Shown here: in pieces, positions 7,524-15,718 of the stretch
Layout of the letters: each line of letters opens with the position of its first letter
Position numbering within the stretch: position 1 is the first letter of the stretch
Assembly: GCA_030695565.1 (NCBI GenBank)
Contig: JAUYRZ010000122.1
Span: 1-45,380 of the forward strand
Length of the DNA: 45,380 bases
From: Archangium sp.
Lineage (GTDB): Bacteria > Myxococcota > Myxococcia > Myxococcales > Myxococcaceae
Reading direction: 5' to 3'
Position numbers and translations under genes: made by a program
Notes under the pieces: generated by a model
What the model was told of the DNA's origin: nothing
Database searches by the model: none
What the model saw: only the letters and a program-made list of their open reading frames with translations

Positions 7524-8429
7524 ATGGCGACCTCCCGCAAGCCGCTGTTCGACCCTGATGAAAAGACCGCCACCGAAGGCACCCCGGTTGCGCTGCCGCC
7601 GGAAGAGGCGCTCGCAGACGAAGCGCTCGATGAAGACGGAGACGCGCCGCTCACCGCTCCACCCGAAGCCGACGTGGTGGCGAGCCGCGCGCTGATGGTG
7701 GGCGCGTTGCTCGATCGCGCGAGCCTCGAGTCGAAACGGGATGCGTCGCGCTTCACCGCGCTGAAGACCTGGGTCGATGAGCTCGGCCTGTTCGGCAACC
7801 TGGGCGCCGACGGCGTCGAGCTGTTCGAAGCGAAGCTCGGCAGCTGGAGCGACGAAGACATCGAGTCCGTCGACTGGACGGGCGAAGAGCTGCAGCTGTT
7901 GTTGTGGGCGTTGGAGAAGGCCGAGTTCCCCGCCTTCGACCAGCGCGCTGACACGGCGAAGCTGGTGGCGAGCTTGCCGTTGTTGGCGGTAGCCGAGCCG
8001 TTCCTCGAAGAAGCGGCGTTGCGATCGATCGACGACCTCGAGGTGCACCGCGCGCTGTGCGAGGCGATGTTGGAGGCGATCCGCTCCGAGGTCTACGCGC
8101 GCAGCCTGCAGGAAGATCCGTCGTCGTTCGAGTCTGACGAAGATCTCGAGGAGCTGCTCACCTCGGTCGCTGCCGAAGGGTTCGACCGCGAGGCGGCGGC
8201 GAAGAAGGGGCCGGCGAACGAGGCGGTGCAGGGGCTGCGCTACTGGAGCCGCTCCTTGCTCACCGAGCTGTTCGCTTCGGGAAGTCCGCACGAAACGCAC
8301 CGCATCGACTCGGCCGCGCTGGTGGGGCTCGATGAAGCGACGCTCGCCACCTGGTTGGGCATCGCGCACGCGCGCAGTGAAGCGATGGCCTGGCTGCTCG
8401 AAGGCGACGAGTACGAAACCGAAGAGTGA
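7524..8429 (+). CDS. DUF4272-like protein
   Basis: 301-residue soluble acidic protein. The central part resembles the DUF4272 family: an Arg/Ala helix, then a hydrophobic segment, then WTGEELQLLLWALEKAEFP, where the family has a W..E.L..LLWAL motif. The first about 45 residues are acidic and probably disordered. There is no catalytic motif, signal peptide or transmembrane segment. The biochemical role of the family is unknown. It starts at an ATG 26 bp from the divergent coiled-coil lipoprotein gene and is followed by a degenerate REP-like palindrome. Confidence is high for a real gene and moderate for the family. Confidence 0.8.
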   Translation: MATSRKPLFDPDEKTATEGTPVALPPEEALADEALDEDGDAPLTAPPEADVVASRALMVGALLDRASLESKRDASRFTALKTWVDELGLFGNLGADGVELFEAKLGSWSDEDIESVDWTGEELQLLLWALEKAEFPAFDQRADTAKLVASLPLLAVAEPFLEEAALRSIDDLEVHRALCEAMLEAIRSEVYARSLQEDPSSFESDEDLEELLTSVAAEGFDREAAAKKGPANEAVQGLRYWSRSLLTELFASGSPHETHRIDSAALVGLDEATLATWLGIAHARSEAMAWLLEGDEYETEE

Positions 8430-8447
8430 ATTGGAGTCGGGAGTCCC

Positions 8448-8460
8448 CTCCCTCCGGGAG
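8448..8460. repeat. Degenerate REP-like palindrome
   Basis: CTCCC (8448-8452) and GGGAG (8456-8460) form a short hairpin 19 bp after the DUF4272-like stop, flanked by AGTC on both sides. It looks like an eroded member of the CCCTCTCCC/GGGAGAGGG family and may serve as a terminator. Confidence 0.4.
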
Positions 8461-8542
8461 AGTCAGGGCGAATCTCATTCGTGAGAATTGAAGTCCCAAA
8501 AACAAGACAGCTCCATCCGCACCCCGTGGCGACAATGGGCAC

Positions 8543-8989
8543 ATGAAGATCAACCGCCCCGCCACGCCCGCAGTCACCGCCCAACCCAAACCGCAAACCA
8601 CCAAGCCGGCCGCTGCCGCCGCTGAACCTGCGCGAGGTTGGGGCCCGAAGCCGCGCGAGGTGCTCTCGGCGCTGGTCCAGCTCCCGTTCTCAGAAAAGAT
8701 CTCCCCGGGCGGCCCTCCGGGAAAGCCGAAGAACCCGCGCGCCGTGGTGGCCGAAGCCGCCAGCGCCGCCGCGCAGCAGGTGACCAACAAAGCCCAGCAA
8801 CTGAACGACCTCACCAAACCCAGCACCACCAACGCAGCCGGCCGCACGCCGACCACGCCCTACAAATACACGGGTGCGCTCGAAGTGGGCCTCGAGACGC
8901 TCAACCGCACCTTCGAAGGCGGGGGCGTCGACCTGAAGAAGGCAGCGCAGTTCCTCGAGAAGAACTCGAAGCTGCCTGACAACAGCTAA
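8543..8989 (+). CDS. Small Pro/Ala-rich protein of unknown function
   Basis: 148 residues. The first about 35 are Pro, Thr and Ala rich (MKINRPATPAVTAQPKPQTT). A Pro/Gly/Lys-rich middle (SPGGPPGKPKNP) and an Ala/Gln helix (AEAASAAAQQVTNKAQQLND) follow, and the C-terminus (ALEVGLETLNRTFEGGGVDL) looks folded. There is no signal peptide. The style of the N-terminus resembles other leaderless proteins at the left of this window. About 60 nt upstream is CATTCGTG (8476-8483), related to the block upstream of two of those genes. Its stop overlaps that of the convergent spermidine synthase-like gene by sharing CTAA at 8986-8989. Function not recognised. Confidence 0.7.
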   Translation: MKINRPATPAVTAQPKPQTTKPAAAAAEPARGWGPKPREVLSALVQLPFSEKISPGGPPGKPKNPRAVVAEAASAAAQQVTNKAQQLNDLTKPSTTNAAGRTPTTPYKYTGALEVGLETLNRTFEGGGVDLKKAAQFLEKNSKLPDNS

Positions 8990-10482
8990 TTCCAGCGGCG
9001 CCACTCGTCTTCGTAATAGTGAACGAGCACCTGGTTGTTGAGCCGGTTCACCTCGGCCGGCACGGCCTCCATGTCTTTCGGAAACTGGAAGAGCGTAGGC
9101 ATGGTCTCCTCCGTCAGAAACCGCAGCTCATCCGGCAATGGATGCTGCGGGCTCGACGGCCCGACCGACGCGAGCACGTAGCCCCACTCGCCGAAGCTGG
9201 GCACCCACACATGGTACGGGCGCGTGGAGAACCCGGCGGCCTTGATGGTGGTGTCGATGCACCAGTAGCTCCTTCGCGCGAAGAGCGGAGACGTCGACTG
9301 CACCACCACCACACCCCCGGGCGCGAGGTGCGCCTTGAGCAGCGAGTAGAAGCGCGTGGTGTAGAGCTTGCCGAGCGAGAAATTGTTCGGGTCGGGGAAG
9401 TCGACGATCACCACGTCGAACTTCTCGGGCGTGTTGCCCAGCCACTGCATGGCGTCGTCGTTGATGATGCGCAGCTTTGGATTTTCGAGCGCGTGCCCGT
9501 TGAGCGCGGCGAGCTCGTGCGATTCGACCGCCAGCTTGGTCATCGCGCCGTCGAGATCGACCAGGGTGATGCGCTTCACGTCGTCGTACCGGAGCACCTC
9601 TCGCGCCGCGAGCCCGTCACCGCCGCCCAGAATGAGCACTTCACTGCGCGTGCCGGCCGACTGAAACGCCGGGTGCACCAGCGCCTCGTGGTACCGGTAT
9701 TCGTCGACCGAAGAGAACTGCAGGTTGCCGTTCAGAAACAACGAGAAGCCGCGGTGGCTGCGCGTCACCACGATGCGCTGGTACGGGGTCTGCTGCGCGT
9801 GCACGACCTCGTCGTTGTAGAGCTGCTCCTCGAAGAGCGAGGTCATCGAGTCGGCCATGGCGATGCCCACGATGAGGATCACCGACACCAGCACCGCTTT
9901 GATCCGCAGCCGCGTGACGTTGCCGAGCACGGGAGCGAGCAGCCAGGTGCTCCACAAGCCGACCAGCGCGTTGATCAACCCGAATACGAGCGAAGTGCGC
10001 ACGAGGCCCAAGCGCGGCACGAGCACGATGGGGAAGAGCAACGACGCAAAGAGGCTGCCCAGGTAATCGAAGGTCAGCACGCGGGAGACGAGGTCTTTGA
10101 ACTCCAGCTGCTCCTTCATCAGCCGCATCAGGAGCGGAATCTCGAGCCCCACCAACGTGCCGATCACCAGCACCATGCCGTAGAGCGTGACGCGAAAACT
10201 CGCGCCAGCCGCGAAGGTCGCGAAGAGAAACGGCGCCGAAATACCACCCGCGAGCGCCACCGCGAGCTCGATCTCCACGAAACGTTGCGCGAGGCCCTTG
10301 TCGATGAAGCCCGACAACCACGCGCCGATGCCCAGCGCGAACAGGTACACGCCGATGACGGTGGAGAACTGCGTGATGCTGTCGCCCAGCAGGTAGCTCG
10401 CGAGCGTGCCGACGATGAGCTCGTAGATGAGCCCACAGGTCGCGATGACCAGAACGGTGACGTAGAGAAGCGAGCGGTTCAT
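8986..10482 (-). CDS. Membrane-anchored spermidine synthase-like aminopropyltransferase
   Basis: 498 residues. About six to seven transmembrane helices occupy residues 5-210, followed by a spermidine synthase (SpeE) Rossmann domain at about 225-490. Signature elements are GGGDG (286-290), VDLD (308-311), DDAMQW (342-347) and the catalytic-type DFPDP (360-364). Soluble SpeE enzymes transfer an aminopropyl group from decarboxylated SAM to putrescine; in such membrane fusions the substrate is often unproven, so polyamine synthesis here is an inference. Its ATG overlaps the stop of the upstream NTF2-like gene by 4 bp (ATGA at 10479-10482), showing translational coupling. Confidence 0.9.
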   Translation of the reverse strand: MNRSLLYVTVLVIATCGLIYELIVGTLASYLLGDSITQFSTVIGVYLFALGIGAWLSGFIDKGLAQRFVEIELAVALAGGISAPFLFATFAAGASFRVTLYGMVLVIGTLVGLEIPLLMRLMKEQLEFKDLVSRVLTFDYLGSLFASLLFPIVLVPRLGLVRTSLVFGLINALVGLWSTWLLAPVLGNVTRLRIKAVLVSVILIVGIAMADSMTSLFEEQLYNDEVVHAQQTPYQRIVVTRSHRGFSLFLNGNLQFSSVDEYRYHEALVHPAFQSAGTRSEVLILGGGDGLAAREVLRYDDVKRITLVDLDGAMTKLAVESHELAALNGHALENPKLRIINDDAMQWLGNTPEKFDVVIVDFPDPNNFSLGKLYTTRFYSLLKAHLAPGGVVVVQSTSPLFARRSYWCIDTTIKAAGFSTRPYHVWVPSFGEWGYVLASVGPSSPQHPLPDELRFLTEETMPTLFQFPKDMEAVPAEVNRLNNQVLVHYYEDEWRRWN

Positions 10483-10838
10483 CCGTGGTAGACGCGCGAC
10501 GCGACGATCTTCCCGCCGCTGACGTCGAAGACTTCGGCGATGGGCATCGGCGGGCCATCGGGTGCATGCCGCACGTACTCGAGGAACACGCGGTCATCGC
10601 TCGCGGTCATGGCCGTCTTCTCGTACCTCAGGCCGGGCAACCGCTTGAGCGCATCGGCCCACCACTCCGTGAGTGCAGGGCGGCCGATCAGCTTGCCGCC
10701 GGTCTCCGGGTGGAGCGCGCGGATCTTCGGCGAGGTGTGCGTGCAGTTCTCGGCGTACAGCGCGACGAGCCGGGGCACGTCACCTGCGTTGAACGCGTCG
10801 AGCCAGGCCTGGGCGATCGCCTCGTGAGGGTGGGGCAT
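10479..10838 (-). CDS. NTF2/SnoaL-like protein
   Basis: 119 residues of the cone-shaped NTF2-like fold (SnoaL-like). Visible features are the opening helix IAQAWLDAFNAGDVPRLVALY, the turn CTHTSPKI, the GRPALTEWW helix and the final strands VFLEYVRHAP and IAEVFDVSGGKIVASRVYH. Members bind or convert small hydrophobic ligands or only dimerise, so the substrate cannot be read here. The ATG at 10838 is chosen because residues upstream of it are unlike the family. It is the first gene of a two-gene unit with the spermidine synthase-like gene (4-bp overlap). Confidence 0.85.
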   Translation of the reverse strand: MPHPHEAIAQAWLDAFNAGDVPRLVALYAENCTHTSPKIRALHPETGGKLIGRPALTEWWADALKRLPGLRYEKTAMTASDDRVFLEYVRHAPDGPPMPIAEVFDVSGGKIVASRVYHG

Positions 10839-10890
10839 GGCGGCGGTGTACCGCGCAACGGATCGACGCGCAGCACGCCACTGACCTGCC

Positions 10891-11193
10891 GTGAACCGAA
10901 TGCTTTCGCTGCTCCTGTTGTTCGCCGCCTGTGCTGCGCCAGAAGAAGAGTGCCTGCTCCCGCCGCGGTTCACGGAAGACGAAGCGACCCGTTTCGTGGC
11001 GGGAGGCGTCATTCTCGTGGGCAACATGCCGGACTGCGAAGGCGCCGCCTGGTGCGTGCGTGATCGCACCGTCCCGATGGGTGCTCCCTCAGCCGCGGCG
11101 TCCGGGTATTGCGCGGTGCCGTGCGAGCTCGGCTGCCGGCCCGGCACGCGGTGCAGAGAGATCGACGGCAAGAGACTCTGCCTTCATCAATGA
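10891..11193 (+). CDS. Small Cys-rich lipoprotein
   Basis: 100 residues from a GTG at 10891 (an ATG lies three codons later). The signal peptide ends in a lipobox (LLLLFAAC, Cys C14). The mature part has eight further Cys residues, mostly paired near the C-terminus (GYCAVPCELGCRPGTRCREI), implying a disulphide-bonded domain on the outer face of a membrane. Similar small Cys-rich lipoproteins are common in myxobacteria, some tied to gliding motility, but no specific assignment is possible. It is followed 48 bp later by a larger Cys-rich lipoprotein on the same strand, so the two may be cotranscribed. Confidence 0.8.
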   Translation: MNRMLSLLLLFAACAAPEEECLLPPRFTEDEATRFVAGGVILVGNMPDCEGAAWCVRDRTVPMGAPSAAASGYCAVPCELGCRPGTRCREIDGKRLCLHQ

Positions 11194-11241
11194 ACTCGCG
11201 GTGAGAGGATCACGCAGTTCACCTGTGCTAGCCCACCGCAC

Positions 11242-12561
11242 ATGAGAACCCTCGCGATGGTGTCGTTGCTGCTCGGCTCTGGTCTCGTCCTGACCGCGTG
11301 TGGAACGCTCGCCCCAAAGTGTTCCACGCTCAACTGTTCCGGCTGCTGCGACGCGGCGGGTGAGTGTCAGTCCGGCAACTCGAACGCGGCGTGTGGTTCG
11401 GGCGCCGGGCAATGTCAGCCTTGCGCCAGCTCGCAAGCCTGCACCGTCGGCATCTGCATCAACCAGAACCCGTCCGGAGGTGGCGCAGGTGGCGGCTCCG
11501 CAGGTGGCGCAGGTGGCGGCTCGAACGGCGGGGGCGGCGGTGGCTCGGTCACCTGCTCTCCGGCCAACTGCGCAGGCTGCTGTGACAGCACCGGCCAGTG
11601 CCGCAACGGAAACGCAGTGCCGGCGTGCGGCCGCAACGGCACCGCCTGTGCGCAGTGCGGGAGCGGCCAGCTCTGTTCCTCCTCGGGCGCCTGCGTCTCG
11701 GGCTCGGGTGGTGGCGGCGGCTCGGTCACGTGCTCCGCGGCCACCTGCGCGGGCTGCTGTGACAGCTTCGGCCAGTGCCGCAACGGAGACTCGGTGCCGG
11801 CGTGCGGCCGCAACGGGACCTCCTGTTCACAGTGCGCGAGCAACCAGCTCTGTTCCTCCTCTGGCACCTGCGTCGCCTCGGGAACGGGCGGCGGCGGAGG
11901 AAGCACCTCCTCCTGTTCACCCAGCACCTGTCCTTCGGGCTGCTGCACCGCGGCGGGCGTGTGCATCAACACCACCACGCCCTCCCGCTGCGGAGCAGGC
12001 GGCAACGCGTGCCAGAGCTGCCAGATGGGCAACACCTGCGTGTCCGGCAGCTGCCAGTCATGCAGCGGCTGCATCGACATCAACACCGGCAACTGCGTGG
12101 GCGGAACCGTGAACGCGCAGTGCGGCCGCAACGGCGGCTTCTGCCAGGCGTGCGATTTCTTCGCTGGTCAGACCTGCCAGGCGGGCGTGTGCAGCGGCGG
12201 CACCACCTGCAACGCGAGCACGTGCTCCGGGTGTTGCGACGGCAACACCTGCGTGCAGCCCAGCCAGTTCACGAACGCGCAGTGCGGCCAGGGTTCCGCG
12301 GGCGCGGCCTGCACGACCTGCCTGGGGGGCGCCATCTGTACCGGGGGCAGCTGCGCGGGCGGCGGCACCGGCGGTGGCGGCGGCGGTCTGCCCCCCTTCG
12401 ACGGCGGCTCGTTCGACCTGTGTACGCTGTCGGGAACGCCCTGCACCGCGACTCAGTGCTGCGATGTCGACGCGATCCTCGGTTTCATTCCCACCTGCTA
12501 CTCGCAGGGCATGGCGTGCGGCCTGTCGGGGGTCTGCGGCGCCGGCAATGTCTGCCAGTAG
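11242..12561 (+). CDS. Large Cys-rich repeat lipoprotein
   Basis: 439 residues with a lipoprotein signal (LVLTAC, Cys C20). I count about 67 Cys, near 15% of the protein. They fall into repeated modules of the form C-x4-C-x2-CC-x5-C-x8-C-x6-C-x2-C-x5-C (for example NCAGCCDSTGQCRNGNAVPAC), separated by Gly/Ser linkers (GGGGGS). Two modules are near-identical 59-residue copies; other modules are diverged, and the C-terminus has a different Cys pattern after a Gly stretch. Such proteins are probably disulphide-rich surface stalks or adhesins. The function is not known. It nearly abuts the convergent propeller lipoprotein gene (1 bp between stops). Confidence 0.88.
   Translation: MRTLAMVSLLLGSGLVLTACGTLAPKCSTLNCSGCCDAAGECQSGNSNAACGSGAGQCQPCASSQACTVGICINQNPSGGGAGGGSAGGAGGGSNGGGGGGSVTCSPANCAGCCDSTGQCRNGNAVPACGRNGTACAQCGSGQLCSSSGACVSGSGGGGGSVTCSAATCAGCCDSFGQCRNGDSVPACGRNGTSCSQCASNQLCSSSGTCVASGTGGGGGSTSSCSPSTCPSGCCTAAGVCINTTTPSRCGAGGNACQSCQMGNTCVSGSCQSCSGCIDINTGNCVGGTVNAQCGRNGGFCQACDFFAGQTCQAGVCSGGTTCNASTCSGCCDGNTCVQPSQFTNAQCGQGSAGAACTTCLGGAICTGGSCAGGGTGGGGGGLPPFDGGSFDLCTLSGTPCTATQCCDVDAILGFIPTCYSQGMACGLSGVCGAGNVCQ
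11533..11886 (+). repeat. 177-bp tandem duplication in the Cys-rich lipoprotein gene
   Basis: Two direct copies (11533-11709 and 11710-11886) each encode one 59-residue Gly-linker plus ten-Cys module and are still highly similar in DNA, including silent positions. This points to recent duplication or gene conversion and possible copy-number variation between strains. Confidence 0.8.
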
Positions 12562-12562
12562 C

Positions 12563-13513
12563 TCAGCGGCCGGAGTACCAGGGCTCGACGGCCTTCGGCA
12601 CGAGCAGCGTGGGTGAGGTGCTCGAGGGCAGGTTCACCTTGTACACACTGTCGTTGCCGCCGCTGTCCGACGAGAACGCAATCGAGCCGTTCCCCATCCA
12701 GCAGGGGAACGAGTCATTGGTGCCGGGCTCACCCGCGTAGATCGACGTGACCACCTTCGAGCCGAGATCGATCACGAACAACCGCGTGACGCTGCTCGAG
12801 ACCAGGCCATCGAACGCCGCCTTGGTGCCGTCGGGCGAAATCACCAGCCGGTTCGAGATGCCCTGGGCCTCGTTACCCAGCACGTTGGTGACGTTGGTGA
12901 CCGAGTTGCTGGCCAGCGTGATGCGTTCGATCTGCGTGTAGCCGAGCCCCGGGGGGCCCGCGGCCACGATGAGCGCGGTGCCATCGGGCGTGAACGAAGG
13001 GTACGCCTGCGACAGACCACCGCTGGCGAGCACCCGCGCGCCGGTGCCGTCGGCGCCGATGAGGCCGATGCGCGTGCTGTTGCCGTCATCGAAGCCGAAC
13101 GCCACCTGCGCACCGTCGGGCGAAAACACAGGCGTCTTGAAGTTCTTCTGCTGTGCCGAGGTGGCCACCACCGTTCGCACGATGCCGCCCGCGGTGGGCA
13201 CGATGGCGATCTCCGAATCCATCGAGGTGCCACGCACGAAGACGATCTGCTGGCCGTCGACCGAGAAGCTCGGCGTGCGCACGTTGGCTGAGCCCGTCAA
13301 CGTGGTGGTGGTCTGCGTGTCGGCGTCGTCGACCAGGTACACGTTGCGGTCGTCTTTGCGTACGAAGGTGAAGCCCTTCTCGAAGGTGAAGGCCGAACCG
13401 CTGCCACCACCGGTGCCGCCTCCACCACCGCCACCTCCGTTGAGGAAGTCGCAAGCAGGCAGAAGCAGGATGAGGGCCAAAGCGGTGAACCACGAAGAGC
13501 CGGGCATGCGCAT
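12563..13513 (-). CDS. TolB-like beta-propeller lipoprotein
   Basis: 316 residues. The lipoprotein signal MRMPGSSWFTALALILLLPAC (Cys C21) leads into a Gly-rich linker and then several PD40/WD40-like propeller blades with SPDGxxxAF patterns (FSVDGQQIVFVRG, FSPDGAQVAFGFDDG, FTPDGTALIVAA, ISPDGTKAAFDG, and a GNGSIAFSSDSGG blade). These resemble the TolB C-terminal propeller, a protein-binding platform; no TolB N-terminal domain is present. It is likely membrane-anchored in the periplasm. The start at 13513 is set by the signal peptide; twelve further codons upstream are hydrophilic. Partner unknown. Confidence 0.85.
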   Translation of the reverse strand: MRMPGSSWFTALALILLLPACDFLNGGGGGGGGTGGGSGSAFTFEKGFTFVRKDDRNVYLVDDADTQTTTTLTGSANVRTPSFSVDGQQIVFVRGTSMDSEIAIVPTAGGIVRTVVATSAQQKNFKTPVFSPDGAQVAFGFDDGNSTRIGLIGADGTGARVLASGGLSQAYPSFTPDGTALIVAAGPPGLGYTQIERITLASNSVTNVTNVLGNEAQGISNRLVISPDGTKAAFDGLVSSSVTRLFVIDLGSKVVTSIYAGEPGTNDSFPCWMGNGSIAFSSDSGGNDSVYKVNLPSSTSPTLLVPKAVEPWYSGR

Positions 13514-13582
13514 GGAACGCACTGCATCACGCGTTTGTTCAGGAGCCAACCGTGTTCCCGGGTCGTTACCCGCCGGGAAGGA

Positions 13583-14107
13583 CTAGACGCGCCGAATTTT
13601 GGCGAGCTCGTTCCGGCAGTTGTTGCACAGGTGCAGCTGACGGCGCTCCGCATCGGTGATGGTGGTGGCGAGGAACATCGCGCAGCGCGCATCTTCACAA
13701 TACGAGAGGCCCACGAGGTGACCTGCCTGGTGCACCGCCTCGACGAAGGTGCGCCGCTTCCACGCTTCACCTTCGCCTTTGAGGCGCCAGAGCGACATCA
13801 CCGCGGCGTGGGACTCCCGGTCGGCCTCGCCGTAGACGAACGGCGAATCAGGCACGAAGAGATCGACGTCGGCGATGCCGATGATCAACGGCGTGCCTGT
13901 GTCTTTGAGGGTGAGCAGCCGGCGCATGATGGCCGTGGTGTGGTACTGGTTCCGATCCTTGTTGAACGCGAAGGTCGGCTGCGCGAGCAGTGGCTTGCCC
14001 ACGTAGGCCGCGACACCCAGCACCTGCGCGATGGGCGCTTCGAGTTCCTTCAGGAAGACCCCTTGAACGGGGCCGACGGGCACTAACTGGAGCTCCATGA
14101 CTGCCAT
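13583..14107 (-). CDS. Archaemetzincin-like protein with catalytic Glu replaced by Gln
   Basis: 174 residues, the usual size for archaemetzincins (peptidase M54). The family signature HExxHxxGxxxC-x4-CxM-x17-CxxC is seen as HQAGHLVGLSYC (126-137), C142, M144 and CNNC (161-164), so both zinc sites are largely kept: H126, H130 and the structural Cys pairs. The general-base Glu, however, is Gln (Q127, codon CAG). In metzincins that Glu is essential, so peptidase activity should be lost or greatly reduced. The ATG at 14107 has a good Shine-Dalgarno (AGGGGGA, about 7 nt). It may act as a zinc-binding or regulatory pseudo-enzyme; alternatively a single-base error could explain the change. Confidence 0.88.
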   Translation of the reverse strand: MAVMELQLVPVGPVQGVFLKELEAPIAQVLGVAAYVGKPLLAQPTFAFNKDRNQYHTTAIMRRLLTLKDTGTPLIIGIADVDLFVPDSPFVYGEADRESHAAVMSLWRLKGEGEAWKRRTFVEAVHQAGHLVGLSYCEDARCAMFLATTITDAERRQLHLCNNCRNELAKIRRV

Positions 14108-14203
14108 GCTGCTTCCCCCTGAGGCGAAGGCATCGTCAACCGCTGACCCGTTCGAATTGTGACGTACTTCTGCGCAGAAGCCACCCGCGCAGTTTCGCTA
14201 CAT

Positions 14204-14274
14204 CTGGGGCGCGTGGATTCGAACCACGATATTCAGAGTCAAAGTCTGATGTCCTACCCTTGGACGACGCCCCA
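14204..14274 (-). tRNA. tRNA-Gln (anticodon TTG)
   Basis: 71-nt cloverleaf on the minus strand. The acceptor stem is TGGGGCG/CGCCCCA with discriminator G. The anticodon stem is TCAGA/TCTGA with loop CTTTGAC, anticodon TTG. The T stem is CGTGG/CCACG with loop TTCGAAT. The 5' U and the discriminator G are typical of bacterial glutamine tRNAs. CCA is not encoded. No integrase or direct repeat of its 3' end is visible, so it does not look like a used attachment site. Confidence 0.95.
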
Positions 14275-14306
14275 TCGTTCAGCTCAACGAGGCGACATTA
14301 CGGCGA

Positions 14307-15695
14307 TCAGCGCTGGCTGACGAGCCAGATCAACCCAGAGAGCAACGCGACGATCGCCAGGAGCAGGGCGATGTAGAGCGGCACCCGCGACGTGGGGGGC
14401 TGTGCGGCCACCGGCCCCAGGATGTCGGTTTGGTCCGCTGGGTCGCTTTCGACGATGGGGGGCAGGGTGGGTTGGCTGGCCGGCCGCCGCTTGGGGCTCT
14501 GCGAGCGCACCACTTCTTCCGGATTGACGGCCATGGTGGGCAGCTCGAAGCCCCGGCTCGACTGAAACCGCGGGCGGTTGCCCGAAGAAGACGGCTCCGG
14601 CTCGGGCACGTCGTGGGCGACGTTGGTGGCCGCCCAGGGGGAGACGTGATCGTTGGTGCTCACCTCAGAGCCCTTGTCGTTCGAAGCACTCTCGGTGACC
14701 AGGGTCTTGGCCTCGCCCCACTCGCGCCTGGGCACCACGCCGGTGGTCGAGCGATTGAGCGCGACGCTCTTGCCAGAACTGCCGGTGCGCCCGTCGCTGA
14801 TGCGCCGCAGGGCCCGGCGCGCGTCTTCGGCTTCCTGGTACCTCTTCTCGGGTTCGCGAGAGAGCAGGCGCATCACCCAGTCGTCGAGCTCTTCATCCAT
14901 CGAAGGCTGCCACTGCCTGGGCCGAATCGGGTCGTGCGCCATCTTCTGCGAGAGCACCTCGATGGCCGAAGGCCCCTCGTGGGGCAGGTGATTGGTGAGC
15001 ATCTGGTAGGCGATGCCCCCCACTGCATAGAGATCGGTCGCCGGGGTGACCTTGGTACCGAGCACCTGCTCGGGCGCCATGAAGGCGGGCGTGCCCAGCA
15101 GCGTGCCGGGGTTGGTCGGTTTGACCGAGCCGCCGGCGCGATCGGCCTGCTTGGCGAGCCCGAAGTCGATGACCTTGATGCCCTTCTGGCCGTCGGGTTT
15201 CGACTCCACGAAGACGTTGCCGGGCTTCAGGTCACGGTGAATCACGCCCACCGCGTGCGCGGCCGAGAGCGCCGAGAGCAGCTCGTCGAGAAACGGCGCC
15301 ACCTGGCGCAGCTTCATGGGGGCGTGCAGCTTCAGGTACTCGTCGAGGGGGTCGCCCTCGAGCAGATCCATCACGATGTATGGCTGCTCGGTGCGCTGGA
15401 TGGTGCCGAAGCCGAAGATGTCGACGATGGCGGGGTGGCGGATGGCGTTGACGGTGCGCGCTTCACGAATGAGGCGCTGCACCATCTCGGGATCATCGGA
15501 GTAGTCGGCCTTGAGCACCTTGATGGCGACGGCCTTGCCGATGATCTGGTGCACCCCGCGGTACACCATGCCCATCGCACCGGAGCCGACGAGCGACTCG
15601 ACCTTGTAGCTCTCGATCACCTGACCCAGCAGCGGATCGCTGGCCGGGCCCAGGTTCACGTTGCGAATGGTCTCGTCACCGACCTTGGGACCCAC
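14307..15695 (-). CDS. Transmembrane Ser/Thr protein kinase (Hanks type)
   Basis: 462 residues. The kinase domain spans about 28-295 with a full set of motifs: Gly loop VGSGAMGMVYRG, Lys K59 in VAIKVLK, catalytic loop VIHRDLKPGN (Asp D155), DFG at D177 and MAPEQ. A linker of about 140 residues is rich in Pro, Ser and Glu, and a single C-terminal transmembrane helix (about 438-458) ends in VSQR. The kinase thus faces the cytoplasm with almost no extracytoplasmic part, so any sensing is by partners. It should be an active kinase that phosphorylates Ser/Thr on unknown substrates. The start is GTG at 15695. The PilZ gene upstream on the same strand is 23 bp away, so the two are probably cotranscribed. 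Confidence 0.92.
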   Translation of the reverse strand: MGPKVGDETIRNVNLGPASDPLLGQVIESYKVESLVGSGAMGMVYRGVHQIIGKAVAIKVLKADYSDDPEMVQRLIREARTVNAIRHPAIVDIFGFGTIQRTEQPYIVMDLLEGDPLDEYLKLHAPMKLRQVAPFLDELLSALSAAHAVGVIHRDLKPGNVFVESKPDGQKGIKVIDFGLAKQADRAGGSVKPTNPGTLLGTPAFMAPEQVLGTKVTPATDLYAVGGIAYQMLTNHLPHEGPSAIEVLSQKMAHDPIRPRQWQPSMDEELDDWVMRLLSREPEKRYQEAEDARRALRRISDGRTGSSGKSVALNRSTTGVVPRREWGEAKTLVTESASNDKGSEVSTNDHVSPWAATNVAHDVPEPEPSSSGNRPRFQSSRGFELPTMAVNPEEVVRSQSPKRRPASQPTLPPIVESDPADQTDILGPVAAQPPTSRVPLYIALLLAIVALLSGLIWLVSQR

Positions 15696-15718
15696 GGTGA
15701 CCGGAAGCTACCTGAAAC

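Noticed and set aside
14167-14180. 14-bp perfect palindrome CTTCTGCGCAGAAG
   Set aside because: It lies between the tRNA and the archaemetzincin-like gene. It has no loop or T tract, so a terminator is unlikely, and an operator role has no support beyond symmetry.
14204-14274. tRNA-Gln as an integration site
   Set aside because: No integrase gene, no direct repeat of the tRNA 3' end and no change in gene type beside it.
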